Positions 1 through 8,646 of a stretch of 39,173 nt of DNA are shown piece after piece. The position numbers and the translations under genes were made by a program. This DNA comes from an uncultured Algibacter sp. (GTDB lineage: Bacteria > Bacteroidota > Bacteroidia > Flavobacteriales > Flavobacteriaceae): the NCBI GenBank assembly GCA_938003745.1, contig CALKXS010000165.1:1-39173 (forward strand). The letters run 5' to 3'. Under the pieces are notes generated by a model. The model did no database searches. It saw only the letters and a program-made list of their open reading frames with translations, and was not told where the DNA came from. Every line of letters starts with the position of its first letter. Within the stretch, counting starts at the first letter, position 1.

Positions 1-516
1 GCTTAGGTCTATTATCTATACTGACTTGGTTTATTATTTTAGAGCCTGTTCCTCGTTTCTTTTTAACAGGTCTACGACGCGTTTTTTACGAACAAGTAAT
101 TGTATTAGTTTTTTATTTAAATTTCCTTGAGGAGTTAAATAGATGTGTCTATAAATAGCTTCATGAGAAATAGACATAATTATATCATTAGGCTATTCAA
201 TTTTGATTCTTCCGGCAATTTGTTCAGGAGTCCACTGATTTAAAAGTCCTTTATATACATAAAATTTAAGATTTTATGTGTTGCTATTTTGTCAAGATTT
301 CTTTTGTTTAAATAATCATCTTTGGTAGCCCAAAAAGCAATATCAGCAGAGTAATCTTTCCTATAATTTTCTCCCCATTTTTAATTCTCTGGATATTGTA
401 GACATTGCTCTAGAAAGAGTTTTAGCGATGTGAGATTGGGTCTTATTCTCCTTTAATAAAGTCTCTATGATGATTCTTTCTTTAAGAGATAATTTTCGAT
501 GTCTTATTTTACTCAT
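1..516 (-). pseudogene. Decayed IS30-family transposase, 5' portion, cut by the window edge
   Basis: Reading the minus strand from an ATG at 516 gives an IS30-like start (MSKIRHRKLSLKERIIIETL) with its helix-turn-helix. The typical IS30 stretches SADIAFWATKDDY, NQWTPEQIAGRIKIE, SHEAIYRHIYL and RRRPVKKKRGTGSKI follow, but they are spread over different frames. There are at least two frameshifts (near 370 and 85) and an in-frame TAG after GRIKIE, where family members have an aromatic residue. The DDE catalytic half would lie before position 1. The gene is dead. The family call rests on motif memory, not a search. Confidence 0.75.
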
Positions 517-539
517 TTTACAAATCTATAATTTTGATT

Positions 540-560
540 TGTTGCGTTAAGTTATTGAAT
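540..560 (-). repeat. Terminal inverted repeat of the IS30-family element (5' end)
   Basis: Read on the minus strand this is ATTCAA, six bases, then AACGCAACA. The same two blocks with the same spacing occur at 39037-39057, at the stop codon of the second IS30 transposase. The two sites face each other as expected for the two ends of one IS type, so they give the likely outer borders of this element. Confidence 0.55.
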
Positions 561-605
561 AGAGCTTTTACTTTTGAAATTATTACGAATCCGAATATAA
601 TATCT

Positions 606-716
606 AATATTTTCACGGTTAAGAAACTCCAACTATTGCTCTCCCACAAATTCTCTATCTGCTACTACTGATTCAATAACTTGTTTTCCAAAAAGGCAAA
701 TAAACCTATAGATAAA
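606..716 (-). repeat. IS4-family transposase scrap, repeated at 36211-36321
   Basis: About 111 bases match 36211-36321 with only a handful of substitutions. On the minus strand they encode the IS4 transposase segment around the second catalytic Asp (VVADREF-like, followed by VRDQWLKFLNRENI in the other copy). Nothing else of that transposase is recognisable here, so this is a small fragment of an IS4 element left beside the IS30 remnant. Confidence 0.75.
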
Positions 717-1182
717 AGAGAAAAGTGGGAAAGGTAAAGGTATATGTTAGCATAGAACATTATCCTCTTATATAAAGTGGAAACCTTAGATTTAAAAGCA
801 ATATATATTTATAAAAACATTCTGATAGCAAATATGTTTAAGCTATCATGTATCGAACATAGTCTTCTAAAATGTCATTAGCAGCAGTTCATCAAAAAGC
901 CTTAAAACTCAAAATAAATAAGGTAAATGTATCGTAGAGACGTGGAGCTGCTATTTTTGGAATTTAAAACCAATGTAAAAAATAAAAGTTTATGGCAAAG
1001 ACATGGAAGATCCAATCTGAAATACAATCCAATCTTCTGAAAAACCTTAGTATTTCTCCAGAATGTAGTTTCTATAAAAAGAATGTTAAAGAATTAGAAT
1101 ATATATTTGGTGTATCTTTAGAAACTCAATTTAAAGCTGTTAACAATAGTCATAACACTAGACTATATTAACACCAAAATAT
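717..1182. other. Unassigned stretch between IS debris and the HTCS gene
   Basis: No recognisable gene. Short blocks look like decayed coding sequence on the plus strand, and the only open frame with normal-looking composition is the small one at 992-1171. No convincing promoter box was found for the HTCS gene that begins at 1183. Confidence 0.4.
992..1171 (+). CDS. Small hypothetical ORF, 59 aa
   Basis: The ATG at 992 opens a 59-residue frame ending TAA at 1171, eleven bases before the HTCS start. The product begins MAKTWKIQSEIQSNLLKNL and contains ELEYIFGVSLE. It is not recognised. There is no clear ribosome binding site. Because it lies in a region full of gene remains, it may be the tail of a broken gene rather than a functional one. 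Confidence 0.2.
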   Translation: MAKTWKIQSEIQSNLLKNLSISPECSFYKKNVKELEYIFGVSLETQFKAVNNSHNTRLY

Positions 1183-4100
1183 ATGTCTAGAAAGAAGATT
1201 TTAAAATATATTTTTTTATTAATAACTGCCTTTTTTTTATCTGCAGGCAAAATTAGGGCGCAAAAATTTATAGACAACTTTGAAATAACTCACTTCAAAT
1301 TACCTATTGAAACAACTTCGCACGCCATACTACAAGATTCATTTGGTTTCCTTTGGATAGGGACGACCAATGGTTTGTGGAGATATGATGGTGGAAATTT
1401 TAAAAACTACATTAAAAACGAAAACGATAAAACAAGTATCACGGACAATAATATTTCTTATCTATACGAAGATAAAAAGAATACATTATGGGTTGGAACC
1501 TATGGAGGGGGTCTACTAAAATACGATAGGAATTGCGATTGTTTTCAGCAATTCATTCATGACGAAGAAAATAGTAAAAGTATAAGTTTTAACGAAATCA
1601 AGACCATATTTGAAACCGTAAACAATCAATTCTATATTGGAACAGATGGTGGTGGCTTAAACTTAATGAACAGAAGTACAAATACCTTTAAATCTTTTAA
1701 ATTTAAAGCCAACGATACGACAAGCATAAGTCATAATAATGTACTCGATATTAAAGAAATATCCAATGGAAATTTAGCAATAGGTACTTGGATTGGGCTT
1801 AATATATTTAATCCTAAAACCGAAAATTTTGAACGTTCTTACAGAGAACCTAAAGCCGCCCCTCAACATCACCACAGGTTAGAATATTATAACGGCAAAC
1901 TAATAACAGCTTCTAATAAATTCTTTATCCATAATTCTAAAGAGAAATTCGTCCCTCTAGATATTTCTACAACACATGCCTATGCCGTTAAAAAACAAAA
2001 TAATGAAAACTGCTGGTTCCTAACGGATAACGCTGTATATATAGCGAATGCCAAACTTAAAATAAAACAGAAAATTAATCTAAACACATTATTTAAATCA
2101 GAAAAAGGTTTTCTTCCCACAAGATTACATCATAATAAATCAGAAAACTCCACCTGGTTATTAGATAGATTTGGAAGTTTCTTTCTTATCGAAAAAAAGT
2201 CAACACCATTTAAACCATTTATCAAAGATAATTTTCGTGGACGAATATCTCAAACATCCAAAAATTATTGGATTTCACGAGGAAACCAGATTAACATTTT
2301 CAATAAAAAAACCAATAAACTAGAGGAATTAAAAACGAAATTTACAGGAAGAGCTTTTATCGCAACAAAGGGTAATAATAATGTTTGGGTTGTAGATGAT
2401 GAATATTATTATGAATTTTCAACTTCAGGGAAGCTAATCAAAAAGCTAAAGCAGGATACTTGGCCATTTGCTATAATTCAAACATCTAATGACCAATTAT
2501 GGATAGGTGAAGTTTTAGGAGCTTCTAATTTCAATGTTACCACTAATAAAAACATCAAATATGAATGTGATTGGAACACTCCAAAAGGTATCGGTTATTT
2601 CCATAAAATAGTTGCTATTTTTGAAGATAGTAAAGGACAGGTTTGGCTAGGAACTGAAGGAGATGGGTTAAAACAATATCTTGCCGAAACAGACGAATTT
2701 GTTCATTATAGGCATAAAATTGGAGATAAGACAACGCTCAATAATAATTTTGTAAAAGAAATATTTGAAGATCGTCAAAACAATCTTTGGATTGGTACAA
2801 GTGCTGGATTATGTCGACTATCACAAATATCAAATACTTTTATTCAATCTGAAAACTCTATTATTAAAGATAAAATTGTTCAATCTATAGAACAAGACTC
2901 TAACAACAACCTCTGGATAGGAACTCTAAATGGCCTTATAAAGTATGATTATATAAATAATAAAATTAGAATTTTAAACGAACAAGATGGCTTATTATCT
3001 CATAAAATAGGAAGCTCAAGTTTGCACCTTGACAATGACAATATTGTTTTTGGTACGAATAAAGGTTTCATGGTATTTAACCCAGCAGAAGTAACAGAAA
3101 GTCAAGAGCCATCTAAATTATATATCTCAAAGCTATCTGTTAACAATAACATTGTAAAATCTAACAGTAAATACATCACAAGGAATATTGAAGTTGAAAA
3201 CCAAGTTAATTTAGGTTATGACGATAAAAAATTTGAGTTTGAATTTCAAGCCATTAATTATAATAACAACAGACGTTGCAAATTTGCATACAAACTAGAT
3301 GGATACGACAAAACTTGGATAGAAGTAAAAAGTAGCCAAAAAGCGACATACACAAATATTCCATCTGGCAATTATACCTTTATGGTTAAAGGTAGTAATG
3401 AACATGGTTTTTGGGGTAATAATATAAAGTCCATAAATTTATCGATAAAGCCTCCCTTTTGGGAACTAATATGGGTAAAAGCAATAAGTCTGTTACTAAT
3501 GATATTAATATTTATATTAATACTTTGGTTAGTAATTAAAAAAGAACGGGATCGTTCTAAATTCGAAATTGAAAAAGAACGTGTTTTACAATTTGAAGAG
3601 GTTGCAAAAATGAAATTGAAATTTTTTACTAATATTTCTCATGAGTTAAGAACGCCACTTACGCTTATCACTTCTCCCCTAGACAAATTTGTACAAGAAA
3701 AAACCAAACCTAACAATAAAGTTCTAGAAATGATGCACCGCAATAGTTCTCGTTTATTAGAACTGGTTAATCAAATTTTAGACTTTAGAAAGCTTGAAAG
3801 CAATCCAAAACTTCAAATTTCGCCACAAAAAGATTTCTCTGTTTTTAATAATATCAATGCCTCTTCTACTTACTGGTCAACCGAAAAAAACATTAGTTAC
3901 AACTTCAAATTTCCTCGAATTCAATATGAACTATTTTTTGATTCAGACATTCTAGAAAAAATAGTAACCAATCTCATTTCTAATGCATTTAAATACACGT
4001 CAGAAAATGGTAAAGTAGAACTTATTGTTAATTTTAATAACATTAAACTAAATCAAAATAATAAAACTAGCAAAGGTTTTATGGAAGTTCATGTTATAGA

Positions 4101-5127
4101 TAATGGCTCTGGTATTCCTATTGAATATCAAGAAAAAGTCTTTGAGCGTTTCTATCAATTAGATGAAAATCTAGATTTTGGCTATAGCAGCGGCATTGGT
4201 TTATCTCTTACTTCAGAATTGGTTAAACTTCACAAAGGTCATATAGAATTAAAAACTAGCAAAGAAAAAGGTTGTCATTTTAAAGTAGAAATCCCCATTG
4301 GTTTTGATGATTACCAGACTAACTCATCCCTAGAAGATCTTAAACTTTCGGTTATAAATAATGAAGAAACATTAGTTCTTATAGTTGAAGACAATGATGA
4401 TATAAGGAATTATATTCATGACGAGTTAAAAGAAAATTACCAAGTAGCAGAAGCTCAAAACGGGAAAGAAGGTCTCAAATTAGCTATTTCAACCTTACCA
4501 GATGTAATTATTAGTGATATAATGATGGCTGAATCTGATGGTATTCAATTTGCAAACCAGTTAAAAAGTAATGATTTAACTGCTCATATTCCATTACTAT
4601 TTTTAACTGCCAAAATAGGCACAGAAAACAAAATTGCAGGGCTAAAAGCTGGTGCTGAAGATTATATTCAAAAGCCTTTTAATATATTAGAAATAAAATT
4701 AAAAATTAAAAATGTTTTAGAAAGTAGAAATAAATTGCTCAAAAAATTTAAGGCAGAAAATCTTATAAAATTACAAAAATCAAAAACTGCAAATAGAGAT
4801 AAATATCTTGAAAAAGTAAACTCAATTCTTGAAAATCATCTTGAAAATTCAGAATTCTCAATAGACAAACTTTGTTCTGAACTTTCCATAGGAAGGTCTC
4901 AACTTTACAGGAAAATTCAAGCGCTCACAGGAAAATCTATTATTGAATATACTAATTCTTATAGACTATCAATTGCCATGCAACTCATAAAAGAAGGTAA
5001 ACACACTTTAAAAGAAATATCTTATAAAATAGGGTATAATGACAATCGATATTTTAGTCGTACATTCAAAAAAGAGTACGGTAATCCTCCTTCTCACTAT
5101 GTTTCTAAAAAGAACACAACTGAGTAG
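1183..5127 (+). CDS. Hybrid two-component system sensor/regulator (HTCS)
   Basis: One-protein signalling system, typical of Bacteroidota glycan loci, that senses a ligand in the periplasm and controls transcription of neighbouring genes. Seen in the 1314 residues: signal peptide (1-27); repeated propeller motifs of the LWIGT kind (about 40-660); a Y_Y_Y domain (about 682-745); one membrane helix (762-786); HisKA with H820 in SHELRTPLTLI; HATPase with N934 in the N box and the DNGSGI and GIGLSL glycine boxes; a receiver domain with phospho-acceptor D1112 in IISDIMM; and an AraC-type DNA-binding domain (about 1216-1312). Every catalytic residue looked for is present and the length is normal. 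It sits 147 bp upstream of the cytochrome/DUF1501 operon on the same strand, so it is the obvious candidate regulator (inference). No susC/susD pair is present. Confidence 0.93.
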   Translation: MSRKKILKYIFLLITAFFLSAGKIRAQKFIDNFEITHFKLPIETTSHAILQDSFGFLWIGTTNGLWRYDGGNFKNYIKNENDKTSITDNNISYLYEDKKNTLWVGTYGGGLLKYDRNCDCFQQFIHDEENSKSISFNEIKTIFETVNNQFYIGTDGGGLNLMNRSTNTFKSFKFKANDTTSISHNNVLDIKEISNGNLAIGTWIGLNIFNPKTENFERSYREPKAAPQHHHRLEYYNGKLITASNKFFIHNSKEKFVPLDISTTHAYAVKKQNNENCWFLTDNAVYIANAKLKIKQKINLNTLFKSEKGFLPTRLHHNKSENSTWLLDRFGSFFLIEKKSTPFKPFIKDNFRGRISQTSKNYWISRGNQINIFNKKTNKLEELKTKFTGRAFIATKGNNNVWVVDDEYYYEFSTSGKLIKKLKQDTWPFAIIQTSNDQLWIGEVLGASNFNVTTNKNIKYECDWNTPKGIGYFHKIVAIFEDSKGQVWLGTEGDGLKQYLAETDEFVHYRHKIGDKTTLNNNFVKEIFEDRQNNLWIGTSAGLCRLSQISNTFIQSENSIIKDKIVQSIEQDSNNNLWIGTLNGLIKYDYINNKIRILNEQDGLLSHKIGSSSLHLDNDNIVFGTNKGFMVFNPAEVTESQEPSKLYISKLSVNNNIVKSNSKYITRNIEVENQVNLGYDDKKFEFEFQAINYNNNRRCKFAYKLDGYDKTWIEVKSSQKATYTNIPSGNYTFMVKGSNEHGFWGNNIKSINLSIKPPFWELIWVKAISLLLMILIFILILWLVIKKERDRSKFEIEKERVLQFEEVAKMKLKFFTNISHELRTPLTLITSPLDKFVQEKTKPNNKVLEMMHRNSSRLLELVNQILDFRKLESNPKLQISPQKDFSVFNNINASSTYWSTEKNISYNFKFPRIQYELFFDSDILEKIVTNLISNAFKYTSENGKVELIVNFNNIKLNQNNKTSKGFMEVHVIDNGSGIPIEYQEKVFERFYQLDENLDFGYSSGIGLSLTSELVKLHKGHIELKTSKEKGCHFKVEIPIGFDDYQTNSSLEDLKLSVINNEETLVLIVEDNDDIRNYIHDELKENYQVAEAQNGKEGLKLAISTLPDVIISDIMMAESDGIQFANQLKSNDLTAHIPLLFLTAKIGTENKIAGLKAGAEDYIQKPFNILEIKLKIKNVLESRNKLLKKFKAENLIKLQKSKTANRDKYLEKVNSILENHLENSEFSIDKLCSELSIGRSQLYRKIQALTGKSIIEYTNSYRLSIAMQLIKEGKHTLKEISYKIGYNDNRYFSRTFKKEYGNPPSHYVSKKNTTE

Positions 5128-5274
5128 CTGCTCAATATTTACACCATTTTAAATAAAAAATCCACCATGGTTTTTAGTGTTTCAGCGTAATTTTGAAAGC
5201 ATACTCTGTTTGACAATATATCTATATGTTATCCTTCAGAATATCATATTCATAATTAAATATTAAATCTAAAT

Positions 5275-6333
5275 ATGACACATTCGCGTAGAGATTTCAT
5301 TAAAAAAACAGCATTAGCTAGTACAGTTTTATCGGTTCCTTCTTATGGAATTACCATATTAAAAAAAACTGAATTAAGTAACCAAATAATTGGTCATGGC
5401 GATTTTAAATATCGCGTACATAAAGAATGGGGAAATTTAGATCCTAACACTACGCCTATTAAAAACTGTCACGAAATAGTTTTAGATTCTAAAGGACGCC
5501 TAATTATGGTTACAGATGAAACTAAAAACAATATCATTATTTACGATAAATCTGGAAAGCTAATTAAAACTTGGGGGCACGAATATAAATCAGGACATGG
5601 ATTAACACTATTTAACGAAGGTGATGAAGACGTACTTTTTATATGTGATCCGAACGATGGAAAAGTAATAAAAACAACTGTTGATGGTAAAGTTATTATG
5701 GAGCTCCCAAACCCAAAAAAGATTGGGGTTTACACCGAAAAAATGAAATATAGGCCTACGGAAACAGCCATTGCTCCAAACGGAGATATTTATGTTTCTG
5801 ATGGATACGGATCTGATTGGATTTTGCAATTCAATAAGGATGGTGAATTTATTAGAAAGTTTGGAGGAAAAGGGTATAAAGACGAACAATTAAACAATGC
5901 TCACGGTGTAGCCATAGATGACAGAGATCCTAATAACTTAACACTCCTATGTACATCTAGGGTTCATAATTCATTTAAAAGATTTACTCTAGAAGGTAAG
6001 TACTTATCTACTATTTATTTACCTGGAGCCTATGTATGCAGACCAGTTGTGGATGGAGAAAACATTTACTCTGGTGTTTGTTGGTCTAGAATGAGATACC
6101 TAGAACGTATTCCTGATTCTGGATTTGTAACTATTTTGGATAAAAACAATAAGGTGATTTCAAATCCTGGTGGCTCTAAACCAAAGTATAAGGGAGGAGA
6201 ACTTCAGCTTATGCTTCAAAACACACCGCTCTTCAACCACTGTCATGATGTATGTGTAGATGAAGATAAAAACCTCTATATCTGTCAATGGAATGCCAAA
6301 AAATCATATCCTATTAAATTAGAAAGAATATAA
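5275..6333 (+). CDS. Tat-exported NHL/six-bladed beta-propeller protein
   Basis: The 352-residue protein begins with a twin-arginine signal (SRRDFIKK at residues 4-11, then a hydrophobic stretch). It continues as a repeat protein with propeller-blade motifs such as IVLDSKGRLIMV, AIAPNGDIYVSDG and CVDEDKNLYIC, each including an acidic-Asn-Gly-type turn. NHL propellers bind partners or, in peptidylglycine-lyase relatives, act as enzymes; which applies here cannot be told. Its stop codon overlaps the next start by one base (TAATG), so it is co-translated with the cytochrome/DUF1553 gene. As a likely Tat substrate it is folded, perhaps with a cofactor, before export. It is the first gene of the operon. 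Confidence 0.8.
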   Translation: MTHSRRDFIKKTALASTVLSVPSYGITILKKTELSNQIIGHGDFKYRVHKEWGNLDPNTTPIKNCHEIVLDSKGRLIMVTDETKNNIIIYDKSGKLIKTWGHEYKSGHGLTLFNEGDEDVLFICDPNDGKVIKTTVDGKVIMELPNPKKIGVYTEKMKYRPTETAIAPNGDIYVSDGYGSDWILQFNKDGEFIRKFGGKGYKDEQLNNAHGVAIDDRDPNNLTLLCTSRVHNSFKRFTLEGKYLSTIYLPGAYVCRPVVDGENIYSGVCWSRMRYLERIPDSGFVTILDKNNKVISNPGGSKPKYKGGELQLMLQNTPLFNHCHDVCVDEDKNLYICQWNAKKSYPIKLERI

Positions 6334-8639
6334 TGAAGTTAAGGTTTATCATACTAGTTCTATTTATAACTTCTTCTTGTAAAGACAAGAATTTAAGCTA
6401 TGCTAATATTCCTCAAAAAAGAATACCAAAGATTATAGATTACAATTTTGATGTGCGTCCAATTCTTTCAGATAAATGTTTTAATTGTCACGGGCCAGAT
6501 GCTAACAAAAGGTCTGCTAACCTTAGATTAGATACTGAAGAAGGGGCATTTAAAGCCTTAAAAGATAACAAAACAAAACATGCCATTATAAAAGGAAAAC
6601 CTGATGAATCTGAAGTATTTTATAGAATAAGTACTAAGGATACTATGAAAGTGATGCCTCCTAGTGATTCCAATCTGAAACTCTCGGAATATGAAATTAA
6701 AATAATCAAGAAATGGATTAAACAAGGAGCTAACTACAAAAAACATTGGGCATTTGTAGCTCCAGTAAAACCAGAGCTTCCTGAAATTAAAAATAAAAAT
6801 TGGGTAAACAATGATATCGACTATTTCATTTTAAATAAAATTGAAAATACTGGTCTTAAACCTAATCAAAGAGCAGAAAAAGAACGCCTACTAAAGCGTG
6901 TTACTTTTGATTTAACAGGATTACCTCCTTCAATAGAATTACAAAATAAATTTTTAAATGACACATCTAACGATGCTTATGAAAACATTGTAAACCAACT
7001 TTTAGCCAATAAACATTATGGCGAAAAAATGGCCATTCATTGGATGGACGTTGCACGTTATGCAGATTCTCATGGCTATCAAGATGATTGTGGTCGCAGT
7101 ATGTGGCCATGGAGAGATTGGGTTATTCATGCCTTTAATGAAAACTATTCCTATGATAAATTCATTACTTGGCAATTAGCTGGTGATTTATTACCTCAAA
7201 AAAATATTGAGGCCATACTTGCTACAGGATTCAATAGAAATCACAAAATTACTCAGGAAGGTGGTGTAATTCAAGAAGAATATCGCATTGAATATGTTAC
7301 TGATAGAACAAATACCTTCGGAAAAGCTTTTCTAGGTTTAACTTTTGAATGTGCCAAGTGTCATGATCATAAATATGATCCTATTTCTCAAAAAGATTAC
7401 TACAGCACATTTTCATTCTTTGATAAGGTTCCAGAAAAAGGATTATACAGTGGTGTAGGTGTGCTTGCAAACCCGCCATTAATAAGTATTGATGATAAAC
7501 TAATTAAAGACAAATTACCATTTATAAATAAAAAAAGCCCAGAAAATGTAAAGGTTATGGTTATGGAAGACAAACCTGGTATTCGCACCACACATATTCT
7601 AGATAGAGGAGTTTATGATGGTAAAACAGACACCGTAACTTTTGATACACCAAAAGCTATTTTAGAGTTCAACAAAACTAAGTTCGAACCAAACAGATTA
7701 GGACTAGCCAAATGGCTAGTTGATAAAAATAATCCTTTAACATCTAGAGTTTATGTAAATAGGGTTTGGCAAGATATTTTTGGCAATGGTATTGTAAATA
7801 CTTCTGGTGATTTTGGAATGCAAGGGGATTTACCAACACACGCCGCATTGTTAGATTGGTTAGCCGTAGATTTTCAAGAAAATGGTTGGAACATAAAAAG
7901 ATTAATAAAACAAATTGTAACATCGGCAACATACACTCAATCTACAGTTTTTCAACCAAATAAATTAAAAGTAGATCCAGAAAACATATATTTATCTAGA
8001 ATGAACAGAACACGCTTAAACGCTGAAATAATTCGTGATCACATCTTAGAAAGTAGTGGTTTACTAAATAAAGAGATTGGGGGACCCAGTGTAAAACCGT
8101 ATCAACCAGATAAATTATGGGCTTCCGCCAGTTCAAGAAGAGGGTTATTGGCAACCTATGTACAAGATCATGGTGATAAATTATACCGTAGAGGTCTTTA
8201 CACTTTAATTAAAAGAACAGTATTACCTCCTGTTCAAACCACTTTTGATGCTGCAACTAGAGATCAATGTGAAGTAAAAAGACATAGTACATCTACTCCA
8301 TTACAAGCTTTAATTATGCTAAATGGCCCTACAACTTTAGAGTCTGCACGAGTGTTATCTGAAAAATTAAATGCAGAACAATTATCGATAGGCAAAAAGA
8401 TTGAAAAAGCATTTCAACTTATCGTTTGTCGAAAAATAAAACCTGAAGAAAAAGATATTCTACTTACATATTACAATGAACAAAAAGATGCTTTTACTGA
8501 AACACCTAAAAATGCTAAAGCTTTTATTGATATAGGCGAATACCCTATTACAAAAAACAGAGATTCTATTGAAGTCGCGTCTCTAATGCAAATTATACAT
8601 ACCCTGTATAATATGGAAGAAACAATAATGAAAAGTTAA
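6333..8639 (+). CDS. Lipoprotein with planctomycete-type cytochrome, DUF1549 and DUF1553
   Basis: The 768-residue protein has a lipoprotein signal peptide with lipobox ending at C16. A planctomycete-type cytochrome domain follows, with a haem-c site C49-x-x-C52-H53 (CFNCHGPDA) and a likely axial Met at 108 in KVMPP. DUF1549 (about 140-370) contains a second CxxCH at C340/C343/H344 (CAKCHDHKYDP), a signature of that family. DUF1553 fills the C-terminal half (LAKWLVDKNNPLTSRVYVNR, and TPLQALIMLNGPTTLESAR near the end). It is at the short end for the family because the usual insert between the two DUFs is brief. Function is unproven. Such proteins pair with DUF1501 proteins in Planctomycetes and Bacteroidota, as here with a 7-bp gap. 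Confidence 0.88.
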   Translation: MKLRFIILVLFITSSCKDKNLSYANIPQKRIPKIIDYNFDVRPILSDKCFNCHGPDANKRSANLRLDTEEGAFKALKDNKTKHAIIKGKPDESEVFYRISTKDTMKVMPPSDSNLKLSEYEIKIIKKWIKQGANYKKHWAFVAPVKPELPEIKNKNWVNNDIDYFILNKIENTGLKPNQRAEKERLLKRVTFDLTGLPPSIELQNKFLNDTSNDAYENIVNQLLANKHYGEKMAIHWMDVARYADSHGYQDDCGRSMWPWRDWVIHAFNENYSYDKFITWQLAGDLLPQKNIEAILATGFNRNHKITQEGGVIQEEYRIEYVTDRTNTFGKAFLGLTFECAKCHDHKYDPISQKDYYSTFSFFDKVPEKGLYSGVGVLANPPLISIDDKLIKDKLPFINKKSPENVKVMVMEDKPGIRTTHILDRGVYDGKTDTVTFDTPKAILEFNKTKFEPNRLGLAKWLVDKNNPLTSRVYVNRVWQDIFGNGIVNTSGDFGMQGDLPTHAALLDWLAVDFQENGWNIKRLIKQIVTSATYTQSTVFQPNKLKVDPENIYLSRMNRTRLNAEIIRDHILESSGLLNKEIGGPSVKPYQPDKLWASASSRRGLLATYVQDHGDKLYRRGLYTLIKRTVLPPVQTTFDAATRDQCEVKRHSTSTPLQALIMLNGPTTLESARVLSEKLNAEQLSIGKKIEKAFQLIVCRKIKPEEKDILLTYYNEQKDAFTETPKNAKAFIDIGEYPITKNRDSIEVASLMQIIHTLYNMEETIMKS

Positions 8640-8646
8640 AGACCTT

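Noticed and set aside
5205-5225. TTGACA upstream of the NHL gene as a sigma-70-like -35 box
   Set aside because: No -10 at 17 bases, and the E. coli consensus does not apply to Bacteroidota.
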